A DNA stretch of 64,000 bases from Rhizoclosmatium globosum (taxonomy: Eukaryota > Chytridiomycota > Chytridiomycetes > Chytridiales > Chytriomycetaceae), in assembly GCA_002104985.1 (NCBI GenBank), contig MCGO01000004.1, forward strand, positions 62,001 through 126,000. The letters are read 5' to 3'. Positions within the stretch are counted from its first letter, which is position 1. Every line of letters begins with the position of its first letter. Position numbers and translations under genes: made by a program. Positions 21,998 to 33,941 of the stretch are shown piece by piece. The notes under the pieces were generated by a model, which saw only the letters and a list, made by a program, of their open reading frames with translations, made no database searches and was not told where the DNA came from.

Positions 21998-23535
21998 ATG
22001 GCTCACCCAATGCGAAAGCAATACACCCTGACGTACAAGTTGCGCATCGTCGATGAAGTGCGAGCACTCTCTGCCTCGCTTGCTGCTTCTGCTCCACACA
22101 GGAAGATTCGCAGTGGTTCTCTTACTGCTGTTGCTACTAAACATTCCCTCAACAGAGCGATGCTGTCCAAGTGGGTACGATCGTTTGAAACCATCAAAGA
22201 CGATTCTGTGAAGCGAGGTGGGAAGTATCTGCACTGTGGATGGGGAAGTGTGATGGTGGGCGGTGGAAGGAAGGAACACAGTCGCATCAACAGAGCCCCT
22301 CCCTCTCTCTCGCGCATTAGCGTAGATTTTGATGGCCACCCCTCTATACTCTCTTCTTCCCCTTCTATGGTACGCTGTATGTTCCTGGAGGAGGAAGTGA
22401 AGCTGTTTGGACTGGTGGCGGACCAGAGAAACCGTGGATATGCAGTGTCACCGGCAGACTTGCGCGAGTGGATGTTGGCATACGTGAAGGATCCCTTGAG
22501 TTTATTGGCTGATGCAGCACTGGGGGTTGGAACGGAACAGCGTAGAGAAACCTTCACCGCATCATCCCGTTGGTGTACAGGATTCATGGAGCGGTATAGA
22601 CTGAGCATCAGAGCGAGAACTACAACCAGAACTTGTGGGTTGTTGGACCATAGTGACACTCCACCCCTCCCTCTACCCATTCTCTCCTCCTCCTTCATCA
22701 ACCAAATCACACAAAACAAACCAAAAACAAATAAAACCAATAAAACAAACAAAAACATTTTCTTTACTCCTGTTTCGTCTTTTGTGGCTGGTACTGATCC
22801 AAATATCTCTGCCTTTGATGATTTCATTTACAGGCAGCAAACGAATGGTCTCACTGTCAAAGATATTTACAACTTTGATCAAACTAGACTCTACTTTGAT
22901 ATGTCGCTCAAGAAGACAGTGCATTGGAAAGGATCGACGTAAGAATTGGAAACGAGTCGACTGGATTCTCGGTTGGATTGACATGTCGCGGGGATGGACA
23001 TCGACTTCCTCCATTAGTTGTCTTTAAGGGTGCAAGAACTGGTCGACTGGCTAAAACGGTGCCTGCTCAAGTCAATGCTCTTGGAGTCGGTGTTCAAGTT
23101 TCATTTCAACAAAATGCATGGTTTGACAGCGACGTGATTCTGAACGAGTGCATTCCTCAATTTAAATCTGAAACTTCTGGAAGAAAGGTGATGATGGTGT
23201 TGGACAGTTACAAAGCTCACCTGACTCAACCAGTAAAGAATGCATTCAAGAATGCTGGAATGATTCCCGCTGTGATTCCTGGTGGATACACGTCAAAACT
23301 TCAGCCACTAGATATTGGAATCATCAAACCTTTCAAAGATGGAATTCGGCGAAGGTGGACAGTTTGGATGCGGAATTCCATCACAGATGCGAGCGAGTTG
23401 AATGCAGATGGAAGAAGAAAGCGGCCAAGTCACGCAATTATTTGTAGTTGGATTAGTAGTGCTTGGAATGATGTGGATAACAGCGTGTTTGAAGCTGCTT
23501 TTAGGAAAGGGCTTTGGGCACGAAGAGCCGTATAA
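21998..23535 (+). pseudogene. Pogo/Tigger-type transposase, one internal frameshift
   Basis: The N-terminal half (21998 to about 22940) has a helix-turn-helix (LTAVATKHSLNRAMLSKW) and a CENP-B-like second domain (FLEEEVKLFGLVADQRNRG, then WCTGFMERYRLS). The catalytic half has the first Asp in IYNFDQTRLYFD, the second in MMVLDSYKAHLT and the third in SKLQPLDIGIIKPF, 35 residues after the second (DD35D). Between HWKGST and RIGNESTGF (near 22940) the frame changes and about ten residues are missing compared with the intact copy at 32287. No splice borders explain this, so the copy is probably dead. A Lys/Asn/Thr-rich spacer near 22690-22750 is low complexity. Confidence 0.8.
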
Positions 23536-24584
23536 AAAATAAAGAAAGAGAAAGAGACAAAGATAAGACCCTGTTATTACTAGAGTTCTTTGGTTTGGGG
23601 TTCCAAAGGAAAGGTTGCATAAGTCTTTTTCGTACTCCCTGTCACTCTTTTTTTGATAAAATATGTCCGAACTTCGCCAACCTTTGTCTCCTCTCCTCAT
23701 CTGTGACTCCCTCCCTCTCACGACTATTGCATTTGCTGCGCTGGGTCTCCCTCGGAGTCCCACCGCTGCAGCGCATTGTCCTGCTGTCTGCAATCATTGA
23801 GCTCCTCTGTCCGAACATCCCGCAGCGAACGAATGCTTACATTCGTCCTCGGGTGAAGTGCATTACAATTTGCACTTCATTGCGACTGTTGCTGATGCCC
23901 TTTGTAGCGCCTCTCCGCGCGACATCATCGGGCGGCGCTTCAACACAAGGTCACAACACCTTCTTCCCTTCCCACACAATTCGCATGCGACATTCATTGA
24001 CTGCGTTTATATTAATATCTGCATCAAAATCACGAATTTTCTTTATTGGCGCTATACTGGAGCGACCCAACACAATGTCAAACCGTTTAAACAACAGAGC
24101 CACCAAATGCATCCACCAATGCAGTTTAGTTAAAGAAATCAATTTGTCGCGCTGATTTTGCCATTAACGCCAAAGGCGCGTTTCCTAATTTCGAACGTCA
24201 ACATGAATTTTCACTTGCTGTTTGAATAATCTATTTATACTATATCATCTTGGATCTCCTTAGGACTTTTGTCTCTGTACATCATCTCAAATTCCTCTCT
24301 TATCTAGTGTTGAATTCATTTTCCCCTTTCGAACTCAACTTTCGCAGAAATTCTTTAAAATTGAGGTATCCTCCGCCACCGCCTTCCCTTCCATCCCTTC
24401 CCACTTTCTCTATCTCCTCTCTCTCGCGCTCTCTTTTCTTTGTTGTGTATTGGTGTGGACCTTCCGGATTCGGCTCACTCGTCATTACATTCTTCATAAC
24501 CTTGTGTCTCCTTCCTTTCGTTTCAATTTCGGCCACCATATCCTCTCTTCAACTCTCTAACATGAATTCTTTAGTTGTCAACGT
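23536..24584. other. Intergenic, pyrimidine-rich, upstream of the giant gene
   Basis: A 213-codon frame spans 23514-24155 and overlaps another at 23858-24133; neither resembles a known protein. From about 24360 to 24540 the plus strand is a strong C/T tract, as often seen in fungal promoters, just ahead of the start at 24585. Confidence 0.35.
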
Positions 24585-27500
24585 ATGCCGAAACGTAAAC
24601 TTGACAATATTGCTGACGTCGAAGGCGTTGGTCAAGGATTCTTTTGTCACCGCACAGACTGTGCGAAGAAGTTCGCGACAAAGGCATTGTTGGAAAAACA
24701 CAATCGCGATCATGTGAGTATGCTGTTTGTTGATTGTATGATCTGATAGCTGTTGTAGGATTCGAGAAAGGTGGCTGAGTGTCTTGTAGCTGAAAGCCAA
24801 ATGGACGTGGACCAGCCCCTCGTATGTTTTCTATCTTATTGTGTACGTCATAATTGATTGTGCACTTTGTAGTTTGGTTCTGGTTCGGTCAATGAAGGGA
24901 ATTCCACCGAGTTTGGTGAAGGAGTCATCGACGTACATTCAACCAATCAATCCTCTTCCAGTGTCTTTCTGCCACTTATGGTTGGTGCTTTATTGTCTTT
25001 ACTGACCAAGCACTAATATTTCTGAAGTTCGGATTCCCAACTCCTGACAAAGATAAGAAGATCAAGAAGTGGGAAGCAGAGCTCCACTCTTGTCACCTGT
25101 GTTCGCGACAAGTCAAGGATCTTTCTGGTCACATCAGGCGAATGCACACTAAACCACGCATTGTTTCAGTAAGTGTAGATTTGTGATCGTTGTTTGACTC
25201 TTATGCAATCTTCAACAGAACTCAGATGACTCAGCATTTGATGCCAAACCCATTGACATTCTCATCAACTCGCTGTCCTGCCCTGTCGAGTTCTGTTTGC
25301 GCCAAAATACTGCCGAGGAGTATCCTGACTGGGCTCGTCAAGTTTTGGATGGATTGATGGCTGCCGATGGGTTGTCAAAGTGCGAAAAACTCCTCGAAAC
25401 AATCAGACATATTCGCCAAAACAATGGGCGAAACCTCCAAGCCTGTCTTGAGGCTTGTCAATCTGTCTTCCCAAAAGGCCATCCCGACGCTGCCTACTTT
25501 GAAGCACACTCTGTTCTTGTTGATGCATATGGAGATGAAATGAACGCAGTTCTGGAGGTTCTTGAGTGTAAAATACAGTGGAATCTTGGGTTTTCCAACG
25601 GTGATGGAGGTGTGTGCATCCAATCTTGTTTGTCGACATCCAAATCTAATCTTTATATGTTGTAGGTCATACTGCAGCATTCCACCACAGCATTGCCAAA
25701 GCGTTTGAAGCTGGAATGGTTGACGACGAATTGCTTCATAAAGTGGTGGATCTGTCCCCAGATATGACTGTTGCGACCGCTTTGCTTGCGCCTGGAAAGC
25801 GAGTTCTTCTTCGAGTAGTTGCTGAAATGAAAGATGTGTGCGAGGGTTATCTCCAACCTACCTCATCTGTTGTGCCTTGCAACAGCGGGTTTCCTTGTAA
25901 TGCAGTCCATAGTGCAGCCCCTTGCAATACAAGTACAAGCTTAATCAGCAGTGGATCTGCTGGAACAGTTCCTTGCAACCCAAATCAAGCAACAAATGAT
26001 TTCCTGTGCAACGCTGGACAACCACCAACAAAAACCAAAGCTCCGAGGGAGGAAAAGGTTCAAGCCGCAATATATGGCTTGTTGATGCTGGTCAAGCTTG
26101 AGTTGTTTGGCGCCGCTGGAATTCACATCATCAAAGTGAACGCATATGGGAAGTACGCAAAAGATTTCTTCAAGCAACAGCAGTTTCCTGTTGTAGATAT
26201 GTATGACTCCGATGAAGCCAAATCCAAGAAGCTGAAATCCTCTAATCCGCGAAAATCCTCTTGTTTGCCATCAGTCGCTGTTGTGTATGGATACGACCAC
26301 ACTGCAGCCATGAAGTACAAGCCCAACTTTCAGAAAGGACTATCGTCATCTCCAATGCTGAAACAAGTCCGGGAATATCTTGACTTTCTTGTTAATGCCC
26401 ACTTGAATTCTGCATTCTTGGCTTCACTCCAACTTTCCCCATCTCAAAAAGCTTCTTTGCTGCCAAAAGTGTATGAATATTTTGCAAATGCTGTTGCTGG
26501 ATCAGATAGTCGGTTTTGGTGTGTCGATGCAAGCTATGATGTCATGTCAAAGTCGAAGTGCACACCCTCAGTCGCCAGAAACCTCTTCTATGGTGATTCT
26601 GCAGGTATTGCAAACATCAATCCAAAGTTTGTGAATCAAAAGGACCAGCAAAATGTGATTTGCGGCGATGTCTATCAGTATTTTTCAGATTGGTTGCGTG
26701 GTCAACCTCAAGAGCCTGTCCAGAAAGTAAGTCTTGCCTTCTTAAATTGGTTTGCTTACTTTTTTACTCAGCCAAAAGCAGTTCCCATCAACTCTGAGGC
26801 TTTATTGCGAATCAAAGAACAAATTGTCACTCAAGAGCAATTCGAATTAGCAACTCTCTATAGAATGGCTTTTGGAGTTATTGGTGGTTACCTTGCAGAT
26901 GCACTGCATACGTTTACCACTAGAGGTGTCTCAAATATGTCCAAAATGCGTTCTGGAAAGGATACAGACACTCTTCTGAAGTCAATTGAGGCTACTTGTC
27001 GAATCAACAAGCAGCCAAATCAAATTCTTATCCGAATGTCATTATTGTTTCAGTGTTGTCATTCATCCAAGCTACACCCTTTCCAGGACTTTTGCAACTT
27101 TGTTCAAGACAATGTCAACACTGTTGAAGATATTTATGTCAGAGATATTGTCGAACTTGAGGCTGTGGCGTATGTGACTGAGGATGAAATCAAGTCTCAG
27201 AAATTCTTGGATCGCATGACTGTAGTTGCTTCGCGAATGAATCGCTGGTCGGTATTTACAGTGAAGCCAACTGATGACGGAATCGGAAGGGGACTTGGAA
27301 TTCAACACGTTCTGGGACTTGATGCGGCAAACAGTGTTGTGGTGTTTTACTTTGAGCCGACGGGGGAAAGGCAGATGTGTCAAGTTGTGATATCGCCTGG
27401 GGATGAAAAAATGACTGAGTTGCGTCAACTTGCTCAAAGCCTCCCCAAATGTCTGAAAGATCATATCCAAGCTTTACCACAATCTGTTGCGTCACTTCCA

Positions 27501-30500
27501 TTCCAAGCCCTTACGTCACAGACTATATCCTTCAACAATATTCAAATACCTACTTGTCAATCTGTCTACAATCTGTTCTACAGTCCTCAAGTATTAGTGG
27601 GTCAGATTCTGGACTTGGTTGTTGATAAGGCTGAGATTGATGGACTTGAGATATCTGTTTCGCTACGACTTGGATTGTTGTCTGCAAAAGTTGTGTATGG
27701 TATGTTCAACAAAGAGCTTGACAGATCCAAGACTATGTCTACATCAAGTGTCGCAATGCAACTGGGCCTGATTTCCATTTTTCGCCAGTTTACTCCTGCA
27801 AATTTGTCAACATTGGATCCTTGCCGCACTCCTGGGCGCAACCTCAACAAAACTGACTGCTTGTACGTGAACATTGATCTAGTTAGTTCAAATACTCTGT
27901 TTGATTGCATTATGCTTTCTGGTTCTGTTGACCTGAGTCTTGGCATTGTTGCGAACAAGGAAACGCTGTCTCATTACCAACAACATTCCAAAGGACAAGC
28001 ATTAATTCGAACTGTGCAAATTAAGATGTCCAAGAAGAATTCATCCTTTGAAGTCCATCCATGCCGAAGATTTCAACTCTTGTCTCAGAATCACCTCAAA
28101 ACCAATCCTCAACAACCAGTTGTCTCAACAGCGTCGCCCCCTGTCATCAAAGGAACTGCCTCTGCTGCACCACAATACTATGCATCCCCCAACCCATTCA
28201 GCAGCCTTTCCTCATGGGAGAGTGGATTTAATGATGAAGAGCCACTGATTTCAGTCAAAGAAAGTGATTCTAGGGAAAATGATAATGATCAATGCATACA
28301 TCAAACTCCAAGAGAAGAAATGAAGGCATTTGCAGATATTTTTGATGAAACTGTAGATTCTATTGCGAAACAAAAGCAAGACTGTAAACGTGTCTATGCA
28401 GCCAAGAAAGTGATTGATGGAATTGATATTCCAGTTGGTAAGTGTTTAGCTTTTTACTTTTCAATGACTCGCTGACTTTCTTACAAGCAACGTATGCAAG
28501 TGGAACTACATCAAAAGCAATTGAATATGCTGAAGCACTTTCTGTTATGGTGACTCGTCTGCATAGTGGAGCCCGTACTATGCTTGCTGGAATGTGTGCG
28601 GCTCGGAAAAACTTGAATCTTGCCTTGTTTGAAATTGCTACATTGAACCATATCCCAGTCGACTTTGAAGCCAATGAAGGGCAGATTGCTGATCTTGCCA
28701 AATTGATTCCGTCTTGTTTCCGCTTCAACGAGTTTGATGCATCTATTCAGGATGACACTGTGATGAAGTTGGCATGGAGTGTGAGTGACATCAGTATCAT
28801 GGCTTGTATAATGCGTCGAAGTATTGAATCCAACACTCTTGGAAACTTGGTTCATGTGACAAAGACGTTTGCTGAAACTGAAGCTGCCACAGCAAATGAA
28901 CGTAAACGTCGACTTTTATTCATGTTGTGTGGCCTTGATCCAGACAACGTGAAAGGTTTTGTGCAGCGAGTTGTAATTGATAATGTGTCTAAGAACAAGG
29001 CGGCAGCACTCATCAAGGCTGGCACTCCTTATATTGTTCTGAACACTGGCCAAGACAAGTTTGAGTTTTGGACATTGAAAATGTATTGGGATTCAAAAAC
29101 CAAGGAACGGCAAGCGTTTCTTGATATACTCTCTTTTTTGTTTGCCCGTGTTCTTGATGTGGGTCTTCCATTTGACGATGATCCAGTTCGGTTGATGGTG
29201 CAAGGTATACAAAAGGAAGGATGTGGTTTATTCTATGCACCTGGTGCAGGATTAGCGGGTTATGCTGAGCGTTTGAGAGTACTGCAGCTGAGTTTGTTGA
29301 ATGAAGAGGTACCTATGTCTTGTTTTGTGGATTTACTTCTCACTATTGGTTTACAAAAACAGGAAGCAAACTTCATCACTGTTTTCCATGTTTATTATCG
29401 ACCCATATATGATTCCATGATTTCATCCAACATTCACGACTTGTCAAAACCATATCCTGTTGATTATACGTCAGCTGAAGCACTCGATATTTCTCAAGCT
29501 GTCACTGACCTTGCTGAACGTCTCAAAACCTGGGATGAATGTTTTAGTCATGAATACTCCAAGCTTCTGTCAACTCCTAATATTTCCATAAACACTTCCA
29601 AGAGATCAGAAGTAGTTGATCTCATTTTGGTTCCTGTTGTGAATGGAATCAAACGTCCCCATATTCATCACAACATTGAGAATCTTACGCATGGAGAAGC
29701 TATTACTCTTAAAGTATGCTTGTCACGACAGGTCAACTCGTTTGTAAGTGGGACGAGCAAAGCAGAAAAAATGTTTCCATTCTTTCAAGGAACTTCAAGT
29801 GCTGCTACATCTCTCTTGTCAACAAACTTGATCATTTCGTTGCAAAGTCAAGATGATTTACTATTCTCCGCGCTGCCAAGAGCACTTGCTATGTTTTGTG
29901 TCAACAACGGCGCTCCAGCTTCACAGACAATATCTGAGATTGCTGCCTCCAAGTCCTTTGAATCTAGTCAAAATGATCTGTATGGATCAGTTTGTGTTCA
30001 ACGCTTCAGTTATATGTTCCACAAGATGCAGGATAGAGGTAAAACCAAGGATGCAGTTGAAAAAGAAGAGAAAGAAGATCAGTACTATGTGGATGGAGTC
30101 AGCCATGCAGATTGGGCAATGTTGTCAGACTTTATTGATTTCAGCTATGTCCAGGATAATCTCTTCAGTGCCCAAAATAATCTGTCTCCTGTGTTGACAG
30201 AAGGCTTCATCCGTGGAAACTCACAGTGCTTCCAAGCTGCTTTACGTGGTGTCTATGGAGAAGGTAAAGCTTTGAAAACCAAGATCTATAACATGCTGAA
30301 AGAGGGAAAACGTGAGCACTTTCTTCTATATATGCCTTTGTAAAATCTTAAATTGACAGATCCTCATATTGTCAAGCTTGTGGATTCTTTCAACAAGGCG
30401 TATCTGGGAGACGGAGTGGTACTAAATGGTTATCAAACACTTGCGGCCCAACCTTTGCACTTTCCTGCTGGAAATCTGTTCTATGCCTATCATGGCGATG

Positions 30501-32156
30501 CCGCCCATCCTGATTTGAATCCGTCTCACATTCATGAGGGTATTAGGTTCTTCTCAGTCAACAGTACTTCTTCACGAGCTCATCAGTATTCTGAGGACAG
30601 TAAACAGAGACCAAAGCTATGTGTCTCCAACATTTGTTTTGATTTGGGGCTTCCAAAGGATGGTTATCGTGTGTACATGGAAGTGACGGAGACTCATCCT
30701 GTCAATCTTTTTTGGGAGGGAGCTATTGTGCTGCGGAAAGATCTGGGAAATCCATATTTGATTGATTTGATTGCCAAGGGGTCTTCTGCGTTCTTTGCCA
30801 AGGGAGCTGCAAGTTTTCACACTCCATTGGTTATGCACAGACGAAACCCTAAAGAAGAGCCACACCCTCGCGCACCACGTGTTGATTCTTCTGGACATCC
30901 TTGGATAGCAATCCAGCCACTTTGGAAACCAAAAGGTAAACACTTATTCTTCTTGTTTGTTTTCTGATTGGGGAACAGAATCAAAACGTCAAGTAAAACG
31001 TGATGAACGGAATAATCGCTCTGTAGATTCATCACTGTTTGCTGCATCTCCACTGTTAACTCTTCAGCAGCAGCTTGACAATCCTAACTGGCAGCCCTAC
31101 TTTTGGAGACCAGAGCATGGTGAAAATATGAAGAGGTTTGAAGCTGAGTTGAAGAAAGAGTTGGAAATTCAAGTATCAAAAGCGCCTCACATTGATTTCA
31201 ACAAAGACAGTTTCAATGTTCTTGGTGCTGATATTGGTGACTTGTCTTCTCTTTCTGGAACGCTTCGGAATGGTGACAAGATACGAACGAAACCAAACAA
31301 GGATGTGAAACGACGAAACAACAACATCAGCAACTTGCAGTCAGAGTGGGATCTGAAAGTGAATGAGGATGACAGGGTTCACAATTTGGATTGTGCTGTT
31401 GTAGAGTTGGAAAATGAGCTGGCATCCATGAGATATGCAATTGCAGAATGGCAAAGTGGAAAACTTGTGGATTTATTGAATGGTGGTGCTCCGTACTCCG
31501 CCGAGGAGATTGAATACTGGGAGCATTTATTGCTGGAAGTGAAGGAGACAGTGCGACATACTCGGGCTGTTGTCAAAGAGAGTGTTAATCAGGATCGATT
31601 GGAGTATCAGACTGGTAATCAAGACATGCTTGAAAATGCACGTAACAAGCTCTTGAAAAATGCTGGAGTTGGATGTGGTGAAAACTTTGGAGTGTTTGTT
31701 CCCCGCGGGTATTTGGAGGAAATTGAGTATGAGCGAGGGAAGTTAAAGAAGCCAGTTGAATCGGTTCATAGAGTGTTCAAGATCCTCTGCTTGTGCTGTG
31801 AGGCTCTATTCATTCCCAAGTATTACGCAACTGGAAAGTATGCATGCTTGGCATATGGGAAACTCTGGGGGAAACTCAAGTGGATGAAAGAGATGCGAGG
31901 AGGCTTTTTTTGTTTTGTGTCTGAGTGCCAGTCAACGGTTCTTTGTTCTTGGTGTGCGTCACATTCTCCACCAGGAAGGAAGAGGCATTTTGACTGTGCC
32001 AATTCACTGTGTATGAGGAAAGGGGGTCGAGATTCGGATGCTGGTGATATAATAACTCTCGGTACACTTGCTCGTGGGGCAGCCGTGACACCCAAAGTGT
32101 ATACCCAAATTAACGTCCGTCGTCGGGGCAGGGTTACCAGTGGCCACAATGTTTAG
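24585..32156 (+). CDS. Giant 2,360-aa protein with N-terminal zinc fingers and C-terminal Fanzor/TnpB-like RuvC nuclease module
   Basis: Eleven exons are inferred: 24585-24713, 24759-24821, 24873-24980, 25028-25168, 25219-25609, 25666-26726, 26772-28437, 28488-29308, 29363-30311, 30360-30935 and 30979-32156. All joins keep frame. Residues 21-43 form a C2H2 finger (CHRTDCAKKF...H...H). A second short finger CHLCSRQVKDLSGHIRRMH lies in exon 4. Around bases 25870-26015 a Cys-Asn motif (VPCN, FPCN, APCN, VPCN, FLCN) repeats five times. About 1,700 residues of unrecognised helical sequence follow. The last exon has NVLGADIGDLSSLSG (Asp about 2053, RuvC-I-like), LCCEALF (Glu about 2243, RuvC-II-like), VSECQSTVLCSWC (zinc ribbon) and FDCANSLC followed by RDSDAGDII (Asp about 2320, RuvC-III-like). 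Order and spacing resemble Fanzor1/TnpB. Function as an RNA-guided nuclease is inference, and the extreme length is unusual. A pogo transposase follows 131 bp downstream. Confidence 0.6.
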
Positions 32157-32286
32157 CCGTGAGTAGAGATTTGCTTTGCCACAATTTCACTAACTTTCTT
32201 CTTTTTTGAATAAAATAGTACTGTTTTTTGCCTCATTGGAGCAAGTTTCTTCTTTCTTCTTTCCTTTGATTTAAAATTGATTTCAA

Positions 32287-33765
32287 ATGCCGACTGTTCT
32301 CAAACAACACTCACTTGCCTTCAAACTCAAGGCAATAGCTCTGATTAACAGGCGTATTCAACAAATAGGAGAAAAGAAAAAGCATACTGGTGCCATTGCA
32401 CAGGTTGCAAAAGAGTTAAAAGTTCATGATTCGCTGTTGTCCCGATGGATGCGATCACTCGACCTTCTCAAAGCCGTTCCCAAATCAACACTACGTGGAA
32501 ATCGAATGCGACTGCAAAAAGGTACGCGAATGATTGGCTCTCGAGCACCGGTTTTCCAATCTTTGCAACCTCAACTTGCCCCGATCCCATTTAACATCAA
32601 TAAAGATGGGAAGCCGCACTCCCTGGCCGAGAATTGCTTACCTAATTTATTTCAATGTCAATTTCCTCGTGAAGAGCGGCAGTTGTATACTTTAGTTGCA
32701 GATAAACGAAATCGCGGACTTTCAGTCACCCGCACAAACTTGAGAGATTGGATGCTCAGCTTTGTCCGCACTAATCATAATCCAAACGACGTAAAGATAA
32801 AAAGGTTTACTGCATCATACAAATGGTGTTCAGCGTTTATGAAGCGATATGGCCTTGCAGATCGGTCAATTACAACAACACGCACTGCAACTCTTTCCAT
32901 TCCAAGTACAGTTCCTGTTCCGACTCCAATGACATACATTCCTACCACTACTCGACCAATGGCAACCAATTTGAAACATACAACGCAGAAGCTCCCAGTT
33001 TTAATTCCCCTTCATCAACCAACAGTGCTTGATCCCATTGTAACATCTTTTATTGATTTTATGGAACGCCATATCACCAAACACAATCTTTCCCTTGCCG
33101 ATATTTACAACTTTGACGAAACGCGGGTATATTTTGATATGCCACGGAAAAGAACAATTCATCACAAGGGATCCAAGAATGTTGTTATGAAAGGAACTAA
33201 AAACGAGTCAAATGGATTTACAGTCTGCCTCACTTGTGCGGCGGATGGCTCAAGAATGGTTCCTCTAGTTGTTTTCAAAGGATCGCGCCGCGGCTATAAC
33301 AGTAAAAAAGTTGCTGAACAGTTACGACTGAATGATGTTGAAGTTCGAGCTTGTTTTCAAGACGCAGCCTACATGGACCAAGACATAATGCTAAACGAGT
33401 ACATTCCAAGTGTATTCCCAACCAATTTTATCAAAAGAAAGCTTCTTGTTCTTGATTCTTTGAAGTCGCACATTACTGATCAAGTGAAGTCAAAGTTACA
33501 ACTGCTTGGAATTGACGTGGCTGTGGTACCTGGTGGCTTTACCTCAATTTTGCAACCACTTGATGTTGGCATTATTCATTCATTCAAGGAGAAGCTAAGA
33601 GATTTGTGGGCAAGACACATGACATATCTGAGTCAAATTAACCAAAATTATCGTGCATCATATCTGGAAATATGCAAATGGATTGCATTGGCGTGGAGAG
33701 ATATTCAACCATCTATTATTATTAACTCTTTTGAGCGAGCTCTTGTGAAAAATGGCAGAATGTGA
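32287..33765 (+). CDS. Pogo/Tigger-type DDD transposase, intact, 492 aa
   Basis: The single-exon frame has all domains of a pogo transposase. An N-terminal helix-turn-helix (residues about 10-60, ending LLSRWMRSLDLLK) is followed by a CENP-B-type DNA-binding domain (FPREERQLYTLVADKRNRG to WCSAFMKRYGLAD, about 138-198). The DDE domain has its first Asp in IYNFDETRVYFD, its second in LLVLDSLKSH, and its third in SILQPLDVGIIHSF (DD35D). No stops or frameshifts, so it may be active. It is a distant relative of the copies at 20.2 and 22.0 kb. It starts 131 bp after the stop of the giant Fanzor-like gene, on the same strand. Terminal inverted repeats were not found by eye. Confidence 0.88.
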   Translation: MPTVLKQHSLAFKLKAIALINRRIQQIGEKKKHTGAIAQVAKELKVHDSLLSRWMRSLDLLKAVPKSTLRGNRMRLQKGTRMIGSRAPVFQSLQPQLAPIPFNINKDGKPHSLAENCLPNLFQCQFPREERQLYTLVADKRNRGLSVTRTNLRDWMLSFVRTNHNPNDVKIKRFTASYKWCSAFMKRYGLADRSITTTRTATLSIPSTVPVPTPMTYIPTTTRPMATNLKHTTQKLPVLIPLHQPTVLDPIVTSFIDFMERHITKHNLSLADIYNFDETRVYFDMPRKRTIHHKGSKNVVMKGTKNESNGFTVCLTCAADGSRMVPLVVFKGSRRGYNSKKVAEQLRLNDVEVRACFQDAAYMDQDIMLNEYIPSVFPTNFIKRKLLVLDSLKSHITDQVKSKLQLLGIDVAVVPGGFTSILQPLDVGIIHSFKEKLRDLWARHMTYLSQINQNYRASYLEICKWIALAWRDIQPSIIINSFERALVKNGRM

Positions 33766-33941
33766 GTTGTTAAAAGGAACCAAATCAATCAAAATTAACC
33801 CTCCTTCGTCAAAGCAATTCAACCCCCTTCATAAAAACCAACCAAACAGAACAAAATTGTGATTTAAATTGCAACGTATCTCTAAATCAACCACCGACTT
33901 TGCCATCCTTGCCGAACCCTTTAATCGAATCGTTCTCTGGT

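Noticed and set aside
22003..22827. 274-aa minus-strand gene
   Set aside because: It is the antisense shadow of the pogo transposase on the plus strand, which has clear domain motifs.
23697..24133. Possible cyclin-like or other coding exons
   Set aside because: Two overlapping frames look mildly protein-like (for example HFIATVADALCSAS), but no conserved motif order or splice sites support a gene.
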